Shown here piece after piece: positions 1 through 8,163 of a DNA stretch of 64,000 bases. The notes beneath the pieces are model-generated. The model had not been told where the DNA came from, searched no databases, and worked only from the letters and a program-made list of their open reading frames with translations. The translations under genes and the position numbers were made by a program. Origin of the DNA: an uncultured Lachnospiraceae bacterium (GTDB lineage Bacteria > Bacillota > Clostridia > Lachnospirales > Lachnospiraceae); assembly GCA_902798585.1 (NCBI GenBank), contig CADBXF010000018.1, positions 1 through 64,000 of the forward strand. The letters run 5' to 3'. Each line of letters begins with the position of its first letter. Positions within the stretch are counted from its first letter, which is position 1.

Positions 1-447
1 GCATGGCTTGCGCCCGTCCGCCCCCGATAACGAAGGAAACCGGCGGAACGGCCTTTTGGCGGCACATTCCGGGCGGACGCTTAGCTGCCCCGGGAGGTAT
101 GTCCCCGCACAGCTTGCGCCCGTCCGTCCCCGATAACGAAGGAATGCGGCGGAGCGGCCTTTTTGCGGCATATTCCGGGCGGACGCTTAGCTACCCCGGG
201 AGGTATGTTCCCGCATGGCTTGCGCCTGTCTGTCCCCGATAACGAAGGAATCCGGCGGAACGGCCTTTTTGCGGCACATTCCGGGCGGACGCTTAGCTGC
301 CCCGGGAGGTATGTCCCCGCACGCCTTGCGCCCGTCCAGGCCCCGGGAAAGAAGGAATCCGGCGGAACGGCCTTTTTGCGGCACATTCCGGGCGGACGCT
401 TAGCTGCTCCGGGAGGTATGTCCCCGCATGGCTTGCGCCCACGATGA
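1..447. repeat. 106-bp tandem repeat array
   Basis: Four full copies and a partial one follow each other head to tail. The landmark GCxxxxCTTGCGCC begins at 1, 107, 213, 319 and 426, giving periods of 106, 106, 106 and 107 bases. Copies differ at scattered positions (for example ggaaacc, ggaatgc, ggaatcc). Each unit contains GGGCGGACG (71-79 in the first), which can pair with CGTCCGTCC at the start of the next unit (121-129), so RNA or single-stranded DNA could fold. Open frames cross it in several phases, but none has a ribosome site or a recognisable domain. The array is cut by the window edge. Function is unknown. Confidence 0.93.
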
Positions 448-837
448 TATTGTATAAGCCGTTGGGCATGCGAAACCCTTAGGTGCGGATGTTAAGGCAG
501 AATGCGATGTTAGAAGTGAGGAAACGGGGAGAGGGGAGATTGTGAAGTGCGCCAAATCAAGTCTATGCAGCAATCCTGCAGAGACTATAGGAACTATGAA
601 GTAAAGCCAGAGCGAAATCAATATTGCGTGTTAAAATTGTTTATCCGTACCGGAATGAACTCCGAAATATTTCGAACTCCGATTGTTTTATTCGCGCTGA
701 TTATCCTCCTGGATGTTCGACAAATCCAGCGGTTAACGCTCATGATTAGAAAAAGGCGCATGAAAGTGTCCGGCGTTGCGCGGTGCGCCGTATTTTTCGC
801 CCGCTCTCATGTTTTGTCGCTCCGGCATGTTTTATGG
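448..837. other. intergenic stretch without a supported gene
   Basis: About 390 bases between the tandem repeats and the flavodoxin promoter. An open frame crosses it and runs into the flavodoxin gene, but its product has no recognisable domain, no ribosome site, and overlaps the real gene. I see no RNA gene, hairpin with a T run, or repeat here. Confidence 0.5.
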
Positions 838-857
838 TGGCAGGGCGGCGTAAAATG

Positions 858-866
858 TGGTACAAT
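858..866 (+). promoter_or_regulatory. extended -10 box upstream of the flavodoxin gene
   Basis: TGGTACAAT matches an extended -10 element (TGn plus TACAAT). The expected -35 position (838-843) is poor, so the call rests on the extended -10. It would give a 5' leader of about 70 bases before the start codon at 944. Confidence 0.4.
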
Positions 867-943
867 TGGGGAAAGTTGTCCGACGGCTGCGAGGCGCGTT
901 CGGGAATCGACGAAAAATCGGGTGCCGGATAAGGAGGTTGCTT

Positions 944-1384
944 ATGAAACTGGTTGTGTTTTTCAGTGCGGAGGGAACGACTGCGAAGGTTGCAAAGGAC
1001 CTCGCGGCTGAGCTCGGTGCAGAGGTGTTTGAGATTGTTCCGGCGGAGCCCTACAGCAAGGCGGACATCCGCTGGATTAACCCCGTGGCGCGGTGCAATC
1101 GCGAGAAATTCGGGAAGAAGGAGGTTCCGTCGGTCGGAACGGTGGAGAATTTTTCGGAATACGACGAGGTGTATCTCGGATTTCCGATCTGGTACGGCTG
1201 CGCGCCGAATGTGGTCAACACCTTTTGCAAGGCGTACGATTGGTCGGGCAAGAAGCTTACGGTGTTCGCGACCTCGGGCGGCAGCGGAATCGGTAAGACC
1301 GGGGAAAAGCTTATGCCGTTTGTAAGCGGCGCGGAGCTTGTGAAGACGGTGCTTGTCAAGACGGCGGCGGATGTGCTGAAATAA
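944..1384 (+). CDS. flavodoxin family protein
   Basis: A 146-residue small flavodoxin-like electron carrier or flavoprotein, predicted cytoplasmic. The N-terminus (MKLVVFFSAEGTTAKVA) is a beta strand followed by the phosphate-binding SAEGTT loop for FMN. The middle has the expected GFPIWYG aromatic loop, and SGGSGIGKTGE near residue 110 is the loop before the last strand. Length matches short flavodoxins. The start is ATG 944, because AAGGAGG lies at 931-937; longer in-frame versions have no such site. It appears to be a single-gene unit with the lipoprotein gene 80 bases downstream. Whether it is a true carrier or a quinone/nitroreductase-type enzyme cannot be told from the sequence. Confidence 0.87.
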   Translation: MKLVVFFSAEGTTAKVAKDLAAELGAEVFEIVPAEPYSKADIRWINPVARCNREKFGKKEVPSVGTVENFSEYDEVYLGFPIWYGCAPNVVNTFCKAYDWSGKKLTVFATSGGSGIGKTGEKLMPFVSGAELVKTVLVKTAADVLK

Positions 1385-1464
1385 CCGGCAGGCGCGGGAA
1401 ATGCGATGCGGCGGGCCCGGAGGGTCGGCGTCCGCAGGATAGAGATGACTAAGGGAGAGAAGCT

Positions 1465-2574
1465 ATGAAGAAAGTGTTTTTGGGTTTGTGCGGGTTGGCA
1501 TTTGCGGCGCTTTTGTCCGGATGCTGCATGAAACATCAGTGGGTGGAGGCGACTTGTACGGAGGCGAAGCATTGTGAAATCTGCGCGAAGACCGAGGGGT
1601 CGCCGTTAGGGCATAAGTGGAAGGAAGCTACCTGTACCACGCCCGAGATTTGCGAGCTTTGCGGCAAGGTTCGGAAGGAGGCGCCCGGGCATCAATGGGT
1701 CGACCGGACGATGGAGAAGCCGAAGACCTGTTCCGTGTGCGGGGAGACCGAGGGAAGCCCGATTACCTGCACGGAGCTTGTGCTTCACAAAATCAACCCG
1801 CGGGACTATGACTCGCAGATGTTTTCGGTGGACACGATGGCCTTTTTCAATTTGGAGGAGGGGGTCATCCGCATCTTCGATTACGAGGAAAATGAGCTTG
1901 CCAGCATCGATCTGAACCCGAATCACAGGGAGGGCCGAACCTACGATTATACCTCGGTCTGGTCGGAACAAAACAACAATATGATGATTTTTACGACGGA
2001 TTTGGATGAGGACAAAAACTGCACAATCTGCATTTACAACCAGCGCGGAGAGCTTCTCGGCAAATTCACGGAGAAGGTCGATGTCCCGGACGGGCAGATT
2101 CTTCAGATGCGGCGGACTGTGGATGAGCGGTATGCGCGATTTTACGCGAGCGGGGCATCCGGGCTACACGGGGTCACCCCGACGCTTTGCATTGATTATG
2201 TGGATATGGTGGTTGCAGATGTGAATGCCGGCTCGGAGACCAAATGGTATAATGCAAAGAAATTCAGCCGCGTAATCCAGATGCCGTATTGCGACAACAA
2301 GTATAACCTTGCGATCTCGACGGACGGGACAAAGGTGCTCTATGTTCACTCGAAGTATTATTCGGTACAGGCGGAGTATGCGGACGCGTCCCGGTTCAAC
2401 ATGAGCGGGCTGGCGCTGGTTTCGGAAAAGGGCGGCACCTACGACCTCGTCGATACCGACCTGAATATTATTGCCAAGGGACTTTTGGACGCAAAATATG
2501 CCGACTGGGGCGGCGCCTATATCTTCACGCTGTGGCAGAAGGACGGAAGCCTTAAGTTTTATAAAATTCAGTAA
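1465..2574 (+). CDS. Cys-rich lipoprotein with three CxxC-type repeats
   Basis: A 369-residue predicted lipoprotein. Residues 1-20 form a signal peptide with a lipobox (LLSGC), so Cys20 should be lipidated and the protein held on the outer face of the membrane. Residues ~24-100 hold three imperfect repeats with a Cys-x2-Cys pair each (CEICAK, CELCGK, CSVCGE) and flanking HxW, which resemble small zinc ribbons. The remaining ~270 residues are rich in aromatic and charged residues, with no family I recognise; alternating short strands are likely. ATG 1465 has GGGAGAGAAG upstream. Such CxxC lipoproteins are common in Clostridia, but the function is unknown. Confidence 0.85.
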   Translation: MKKVFLGLCGLAFAALLSGCCMKHQWVEATCTEAKHCEICAKTEGSPLGHKWKEATCTTPEICELCGKVRKEAPGHQWVDRTMEKPKTCSVCGETEGSPITCTELVLHKINPRDYDSQMFSVDTMAFFNLEEGVIRIFDYEENELASIDLNPNHREGRTYDYTSVWSEQNNNMMIFTTDLDEDKNCTICIYNQRGELLGKFTEKVDVPDGQILQMRRTVDERYARFYASGASGLHGVTPTLCIDYVDMVVADVNAGSETKWYNAKKFSRVIQMPYCDNKYNLAISTDGTKVLYVHSKYYSVQAEYADASRFNMSGLALVSEKGGTYDLVDTDLNIIAKGLLDAKYADWGGAYIFTLWQKDGSLKFYKIQ

Positions 2575-2623
2575 TCTGCGGGACATATGCAATCGCCCGG
2601 ATTACCGGAAGGGGAGGAATCGG

Positions 2624-3337
2624 TTGCAAATCACACATTGCGATTTTCCGGAAACAGACCCCGGAAAAAACATCATGAATTCACGGAGGAAGCCGCCGTT
2701 TCGGTGCTGTCTGTTCGATCTTGACGGCACGCTGACGGACCCCGGCGTCGGAATCACGAACTCCGTCATGTATGCGCTTCGGAAGTTCGGCATCGAAGTG
2801 GCCGAACGAAGCGAGCTTTACAGCTTCATCGGACCGCCGCTTGCCGATTCGTTCCGGAAACAGTACGGCTTCGATGAGGAGCGGACAAATCAGGCGGTGG
2901 CGTATTACCGCGAGTATTTCAGGGACAGGGGAATCTTCGAAAACGAAGTGTATCCGGGGATTTCCGAGGCGCTTCGGGAGCTTAGGCAAAAGGGCGTAAC
3001 CATCGCGCTTGCGACTTCCAAACCGTACGAGTTTGCCGTGCGGATTCTGGAGCATTTTTCGCTGATTCAATATTTCGATTACTTCGGTGCGGCCACCATG
3101 GACGGCCGCATCAGCAGAAAGGCCGATGTCATCGCGCATCTTCTCGACGAGATCGGAATCGCGGACAGGGACGGGATTCTGATGGTCGGCGACCGCAATC
3201 AGGACATCGCCGGCGCGGCAGCTAACGGGCTTCCCTCCGCGGGCGTTTTGTGGGGCTACGGAAGCAGGGAGGAACTGCGCGACGCCGGTGCGGACATTTT
3301 GATTTCGAAGCCCGCGGAGCTTGTCGGGCTGTTTTAA
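2624..3337 (+). CDS. HAD-superfamily phosphatase, phosphoglycolate-phosphatase-like
   Basis: A 237-residue HAD hydrolase that should dephosphorylate a small phosphorylated metabolite through an aspartyl-phosphate intermediate. Motif I is FDLDGTLTD, motif II is LATSK, the Lys of motif III falls near RKAD, and motif IV is MVGDRNQD. A helical cap between motifs I and II (about 65 residues) places it near phosphoglycolate phosphatase/PpaX-type enzymes. I chose the TTG at 2624 because GGGGAGG lies at 2611-2617 with good spacing; the next ATG (2675) has no ribosome site. The substrate is not predictable. It lies 76 bases upstream of the DHH gene and may be co-transcribed with it. Confidence 0.85.
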   Translation: MQITHCDFPETDPGKNIMNSRRKPPFRCCLFDLDGTLTDPGVGITNSVMYALRKFGIEVAERSELYSFIGPPLADSFRKQYGFDEERTNQAVAYYREYFRDRGIFENEVYPGISEALRELRQKGVTIALATSKPYEFAVRILEHFSLIQYFDYFGAATMDGRISRKADVIAHLLDEIGIADRDGILMVGDRNQDIAGAAANGLPSAGVLWGYGSREELRDAGADILISKPAELVGLF

Positions 3338-3412
3338 CGGGAGGCGGGGGCGCGATTTTGCGGAAAATGTCGCGTGCCCGCTGTTTTTTCAAACCGGTAC
3401 GGAGGTTATTCT

Positions 3413-4927
3413 ATGGATTTCAGACTCTCGGAGCTCTGCGGATTTCAGCAGATTGTCATTCAATGCCACGACAATCCGGATGCGGATGCGCTTGCGAGCG
3501 GGTTCGCGCTTCGGTGGTATTTCGCGCGGAAGGGAATTTCCGCGAGATTCGTGTACGGCGGGGATAACCCCATTGCAAAGAGCAACCTCGTGTTGATGAA
3601 CGAGAACCTCGGCATCAACTGCGAGCATGTCCGCGAGCTTGAGCCGCCGGAGCTGTTGATTACGGTGGACTGCCAATACGGGGAGAGCAATGTCACCCCG
3701 TTCCCGGCGAAGGAGATTGCGGTAATCGACCACCATCGCGTGTCCGGGACGCTGCCCGCAAGAAGCGAGGTGCGAAGCAATTACGGCTCCTGCGCCACCG
3801 TGATTTTCGAGCTGCTTCGCGCGGAGGGAACGGACATCAACGAGGATCGGGATGTCGCGACGGCGCTGTATTACGGGCTCATGACGGACACCGGAGATTT
3901 CTCGGAAATCTCGCATCCGAGCGATCGGGACCTTCGGGATACGGCCTCGTTTCACAAGGCGCTGATCACGCTGTTTCGCAACTCCAACCTCTCGATTGAC
4001 GAGCTTCGCATCGCGGGGGAGGCGCTCAAAAACACGATTGTCGACGAGGCGCGGTGCTACGGCATCGTGGAGGCCGGGCCGTGCGATTCCAACATTCTCG
4101 GTATCATCAGCGACATGTTTTTGGAGGTGGAGGGGGTCAACACCTGCGTTGTGTACAACATCCTCCCGCCGGGCATCAAGTACTCCGTGCGCAGCTGCGT
4201 GAAGGAGGTAAAGGCCTGTGAGCTTGCCGAATATCTCGCGGAAAATTACGGCGGCGGAGGAGGTCATCTCGTCAAGGCAGGCGGCTTTTTAAAGAAGGAT
4301 CTGCTGATGCGGGCGGGCGTGCGGTACGGCAAGGAGGACATCACGCGGTTCGTCACGGAGCGGATGAATGCCTACTTTGACACCTCAACCATCCTGTATG
4401 CGGGGGAATACCGGGCGGAGCTGTCGGAGTTTTCACGATACAAAAAGAAGAGATTTTCCGTCGGCTTTGTGCGGGCGGCCGAGCTGGCCGTGCCCGGCAG
4501 GGAGGTTATGATTCGAACGCTGGAGGGCGATATCGATGTGACCGTCACGGAGGATTTGTATATTATTCTCAATGTGAACGGCGAGATCTATCCGATTCGG
4601 CGCGACAAATTCGAGCGCTCCTATCAATGCACCGACGCGCCGTACGAGTATCCCGGCGAATACGCCCCCAACATCATCGACAATGCGACGGGGGAGCGGA
4701 TTTCGCTTCTGCCGTACGCAAGGAGCTGCGTCTCCGTCGGAGGCGACGGCATCTATGCGAAGGAACTCACCGGTCGGGTGAAGGTATTTACCGCATGGGA
4801 CCCCGAAAAATACTACCTCGGGCGCCCCGGCGACTATCTGGCCGTGCGCGCGGACGATGTCTCGGATCTGTATGTAATCGAGGGCGGAATTTTTGCGAAG
4901 ACCTACGAAAAATGTGAGGAAAAATGA
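3413..4927 (+). CDS. DHH/DHHA1 phosphoesterase with extra C-terminal region
   Basis: A 504-residue cytoplasmic phosphoesterase of the DHH family, whose known members hydrolyse oligoribonucleotides, pAp or cyclic dinucleotides with Mn2+. Metal ligands are visible: HDNPDAD (residues 19-25), VDCQ (D86), the DHH triad D106-H107-H108, and MTDTGDF (D159). The DHHA1 substrate loop is the glycine run ending in H285 (NYGGGGGHLVKAGG). About 180 further residues follow, absent from ordinary NrnA-type proteins, with a late PGDYLAVRADD stretch; I do not recognise this region. ATG 3413 follows GGAGG at 3401. The gene overlaps the TIR gene by 4 bases (ATGA), so translation is probably coupled. This suggests a nucleotide-processing role linked to the TIR protein. 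Confidence 0.9.
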   Translation: MDFRLSELCGFQQIVIQCHDNPDADALASGFALRWYFARKGISARFVYGGDNPIAKSNLVLMNENLGINCEHVRELEPPELLITVDCQYGESNVTPFPAKEIAVIDHHRVSGTLPARSEVRSNYGSCATVIFELLRAEGTDINEDRDVATALYYGLMTDTGDFSEISHPSDRDLRDTASFHKALITLFRNSNLSIDELRIAGEALKNTIVDEARCYGIVEAGPCDSNILGIISDMFLEVEGVNTCVVYNILPPGIKYSVRSCVKEVKACELAEYLAENYGGGGGHLVKAGGFLKKDLLMRAGVRYGKEDITRFVTERMNAYFDTSTILYAGEYRAELSEFSRYKKKRFSVGFVRAAELAVPGREVMIRTLEGDIDVTVTEDLYIILNVNGEIYPIRRDKFERSYQCTDAPYEYPGEYAPNIIDNATGERISLLPYARSCVSVGGDGIYAKELTGRVKVFTAWDPEKYYLGRPGDYLAVRADDVSDLYVIEGGIFAKTYEKCEEK

Positions 4928-7900
4928 TGATTTACGATGCGTTTATCAGTTATCGGCATGCGCCGCTGGACATGGAGTTTGCGAAGAAGGTGCACACCGG
5001 GCTGGAGACCTTCCGGGTGCCGGCAGCGGTTCGGAAGAAGACCGGAAAAAAGAGGATTCAGAGAGTGTTTCGCGACCAGGAGGAGCTGCCGATCGGCAGC
5101 GACCTGAATGAGAATATCGCGGAAGCGCTGCGGGAGTCGGAGTTTCTGATTGTAATCTGCTCCCCGGAGACCCCGGGGAGTTACTGGGTTTGCAAGGAGA
5201 TTGAGACATTTATCGCGCTTCACGGGCGACAGAATGTTTTGGCGGTGCTGGCGGACGGCGAGCCGGCGCAGAGTTTTCCGCCGCAGCTTTTGACCGACGG
5301 GGACGGAAATCCCGTAGAGCCCCTCGCTGCGGATGTCCGGGGCGCGACGCCCTCCGAGCGAAACCGGAAGTTCAAGACGGAGCTTCTCCGCCTTGCGGCG
5401 CCGATTCTCGGATGTACCTACGACGATCTTCGCCAGCGGCACCGCGAGCGCATCCTCAAGCGCAATCTCCTGATTGCCGGCACCGTTGCGGGAGTTATTG
5501 CCGCAGCGGGCGCGGCGTTCGGCGTATATAACGCGGGCGTCGCCCGGCGGATGAAGAGCCTCGCGGATGAAAAGGCCCTGCTTGCGGACGAGAAGGCTGT
5601 TCTGGCCGACGAAAAAACGAAGCTGGCGGACGATATGACACTGCTTGCGGACGAGAAGACACGCCTTGCGGACGAAATCCTCGTTGAATTTCGCGAGAAG
5701 CAGAAAAACCAGTCCCGGTTCTTCGCCGAGGAGGCGATGCGGCAGCTGGAGAGCGGAAACCGCGAGGATGCCGTGCTCATCGCCGCTGCGGGTCTGCCTT
5801 CCGGGGATAACGACCGGCCGTATGTCGCCGAGGCGGAATACGCACTGGCGTCGGCGCTCCATGCCTACGATTACGGGGAGGAGCTGACGCACGACCGGAT
5901 TCTTTTGCACGACCAGCAGGTGCGCGATATGGCGGCCGACAGGGGCGGGCGATATCTGTTCTCAATCGACTACGGAAAGACCGTGTATGTCTGGGATGCA
6001 CGGACCGGCGAGAGGCTTCTGAAGCTGCCGTTTGACACAAAAGCAGGTCTCGGAAACGCGGTTCTCTCGGCCTTCGCAGATGAAAAGGGCGCCGTTGTCG
6101 CGTATAAGGAATGCCTTGTTCGCTATGATTATGCCGGCGCGGAAACTGCGCGTTCGACGGCCACAGGCACCATCCGCGAATGTTATTTTGCCGAAGAGTC
6201 TGGCGTGGCTCTGTGCGTTTATGCGGACAGGATCTGCGCCGTATCCCTTGCCGATCTTTCGCTGCGCGCGGAAATCCCGTACGCAGCCGCCGGCGGCTCC
6301 GTCACCGAGTGCAGTCTCTCTCCGGACGGAAAATGGTTTGCCGTCGGGCACTATATTTCGGATGGCGAGCCGGCGAAGGTTACTGCCGTCAATCTGAGCG
6401 ATTTTACATCGACAACGATTGCGCTTTCGGAAAATTACATCCTCAATCTGGCGGTGTCCGGGAGCGAAAACCTTGTGGTTGCAAGCACGAATTCGGATTT
6501 CTTCTACAACGGGTTAAAGAGGCTTTCGCTGGAAGTCTTTCACATGGCGGACGGAGAGAAACAATACAGCGTCGATGTTCCCGCCGACGGATGGAACACC
6601 TACTCGCTTCATCTTCTGCTCGGGGTACATTCCCATGATGGCAAAAGCACGATTGTGCTCGGCGGGGAGGGGCATGTCTATTCCTACGACGAGCAAACCG
6701 GCGAACTGAAGGCGCATTTTACGCTTCCCGCCGAAGCGGCGACACTGTACCTGAACGAGAATTCCACGACGGCGTTTATCGGGTGCCGAAACGGCGATAT
6801 TGTCGCAATCAACACGGAGGAAGGGTATCTCTATTCCGGAAGCACCGTGAACACGAATGTGGCAATCGAGGGGCTGGCTGTTTTAAACGGTGCAGTTGCC
6901 CTGCGGAGCCCCCGCGGCGAGGGAATCTTCCTGATGAAATACCATTCGGCTTCGGACCTTGCGGAGCTTCCCGGGCTTGCGAAGGATTCCGTCGGACATG
7001 CGGTTGCCCCCTCGGCGGAGTACTATGTCCTTGAGAGCCGGTACAAAAACGGCGAGTATTCCTTTTACGATGCGGACGGAACCTATCTCTACACCGTAAA
7101 CGCAAACTACGCCTCGGCCGCGACCGGATTTTACGGGGACGACTTCGTCATAGCAATCCAAAAGGAAATACGCATTGTCAATCCGCGGGAGGGGAGCGAG
7201 AAGTCGCTTCTTCTCGAGGATCTCGGAATTGACTGGCTGATTACCGGCGCCTGCTTCAGCAACGACGGAAGGTATGTCGGAATCTACGGGACCTTCTCCG
7301 GAGTTGCGGTCATCGATCTTGCGGAGGAGCGGTGCCTCTACTGCGAGAAAATCAAGGGCTTCTCGGGCACAATCGCCCTGAGCGGGGACGCGAGCTGCCT
7401 GTTGGTTTCGCAGGCCGACGCGCCGCTGCAAAGCGTGGATCTTGCGACCGGCACGGTGACAACTGTGGAGAATCCCGCGCTTCAGGCGTCCGCTGTCTCG
7501 GAAAAACTCTCCTACCTTGCCTGTGACATGAGCGGAAAACACGCCGCCATGGTGTGTGCGGACGGTTCGGTACATGTGGTTTCGCTTCCGTCGGGAGAGA
7601 CGGTATTTTCCGTGCCGCTGCAGACGCACAAGATATGCTTTTTGCAGTTTACCAAGGACGGAAAACACATTTTGATGGAGGGCGACGACAGCCGCGTGCG
7701 AGTATTCCGCGTCTCCGACGGCGTGTGTCTCAGCTTCTTCGATGTGCCCAACCGCGTCCACTATACCGTCGAGTCGGACGGCCTTCTTGCCCTCTGCGAC
7801 GATTATACGGTGAGCCTTCTGGAGACGGAAAATTTCGGTCGGCTTGCATATGTGCCTTCGGCCGTGACCTATCTTTCGACGAGCCGGAAGTTTGTGATAC

Positions 7901-8025
7901 TGGACGGCAGAGAGGTTCTGACAACGCAATATAAGGATTATCATGCGCTGCTTCTCGAGGCGCAGCGGCAGTTCCCGGGCGCAGAGCTGAGCGAGGAGAA
8001 GAAGGTTCTGTACAACATTGAATAG
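4924..8025 (+). CDS. TIR domain / transmembrane / heptad-repeat / WD40-type propeller protein
   Basis: A 1033-residue predicted membrane-bound signalling protein. Residues 2-125 form a TIR domain, starting YDAFISYRH. W88-VCK-E92 matches the WVHKE segment with the catalytic glutamate of SARM1-type NAD hydrolases, so NAD cleavage is plausible. One transmembrane helix lies at ~181-202. Six near-perfect seven-residue repeats (LADEKxx) at 213-252 predict a coiled coil. Residues ~300-1030 contain many strand blocks with SPDGKW, WDARTGE and SNDGRY motifs, as in WD40 propellers. The start overlaps the DHH stop codon (ATGA); a second ATG at 4927 is better spaced from GAGGA and may be used. Similar proteins occur in Lachnospiraceae; the ligand and output are unknown. 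Confidence 0.9.
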   Translation: MMIYDAFISYRHAPLDMEFAKKVHTGLETFRVPAAVRKKTGKKRIQRVFRDQEELPIGSDLNENIAEALRESEFLIVICSPETPGSYWVCKEIETFIALHGRQNVLAVLADGEPAQSFPPQLLTDGDGNPVEPLAADVRGATPSERNRKFKTELLRLAAPILGCTYDDLRQRHRERILKRNLLIAGTVAGVIAAAGAAFGVYNAGVARRMKSLADEKALLADEKAVLADEKTKLADDMTLLADEKTRLADEILVEFREKQKNQSRFFAEEAMRQLESGNREDAVLIAAAGLPSGDNDRPYVAEAEYALASALHAYDYGEELTHDRILLHDQQVRDMAADRGGRYLFSIDYGKTVYVWDARTGERLLKLPFDTKAGLGNAVLSAFADEKGAVVAYKECLVRYDYAGAETARSTATGTIRECYFAEESGVALCVYADRICAVSLADLSLRAEIPYAAAGGSVTECSLSPDGKWFAVGHYISDGEPAKVTAVNLSDFTSTTIALSENYILNLAVSGSENLVVASTNSDFFYNGLKRLSLEVFHMADGEKQYSVDVPADGWNTYSLHLLLGVHSHDGKSTIVLGGEGHVYSYDEQTGELKAHFTLPAEAATLYLNENSTTAFIGCRNGDIVAINTEEGYLYSGSTVNTNVAIEGLAVLNGAVALRSPRGEGIFLMKYHSASDLAELPGLAKDSVGHAVAPSAEYYVLESRYKNGEYSFYDADGTYLYTVNANYASAATGFYGDDFVIAIQKEIRIVNPREGSEKSLLLEDLGIDWLITGACFSNDGRYVGIYGTFSGVAVIDLAEERCLYCEKIKGFSGTIALSGDASCLLVSQADAPLQSVDLATGTVTTVENPALQASAVSEKLSYLACDMSGKHAAMVCADGSVHVVSLPSGETVFSVPLQTHKICFLQFTKDGKHILMEGDDSRVRVFRVSDGVCLSFFDVPNRVHYTVESDGLLALCDDYTVSLLETENFGRLAYVPSAVTYLSTSRKFVILDGREVLTTQYKDYHALLLEAQRQFPGAELSEEKKVLYNIE
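5560..5679 (+). repeat. 21-bp repeats coding a seven-residue coiled coil
   Basis: Within the TIR gene, six successive 21-base units encode LADEKxx-type heptads. The DNA units are diverged at third positions (gcggatgaa, gcggacgag, gccgacgaa), so the protein pattern is kept more strictly than the DNA. Leucine recurs every seven residues, as expected for a coiled coil between the membrane helix and the propeller. Confidence 0.8.
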
Positions 8026-8094
8026 TGCAATACGGTTGAGGCGGTGCGGCTTCGGCCGAAATTGTAAAAAAAAAGTAAAATCTGCTGAAAACCG

Positions 8095-8123
8095 TTGTAA
8101 ATGAAATTTACGCGTGGTATAAT
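8095..8123 (+). promoter_or_regulatory. sigma-A type promoter of the ABC exporter operon
   Basis: TTGTAA (8095-8100), a 17-base spacer, then TATAAT (8118-8123) with an upstream TGG forming an extended -10. It lies about 40 bases before the ATPase start codon and after the TIR stop codon. Confidence 0.75.
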
Positions 8124-8163
8124 CTACGGAAGTTGGAAAGTATTAACAACGGAGGTTGGAAAA

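Noticed and set aside
1..447. CRISPR array
   Set aside because: The units follow each other with no unique spacers between them, and the period (106 bases) is that of a plain tandem repeat.
547..1011. A 154-codon frame overlapping the flavodoxin gene
   Set aside because: No ribosome site, no domain, and the flavodoxin frame at the same place is clearly real.
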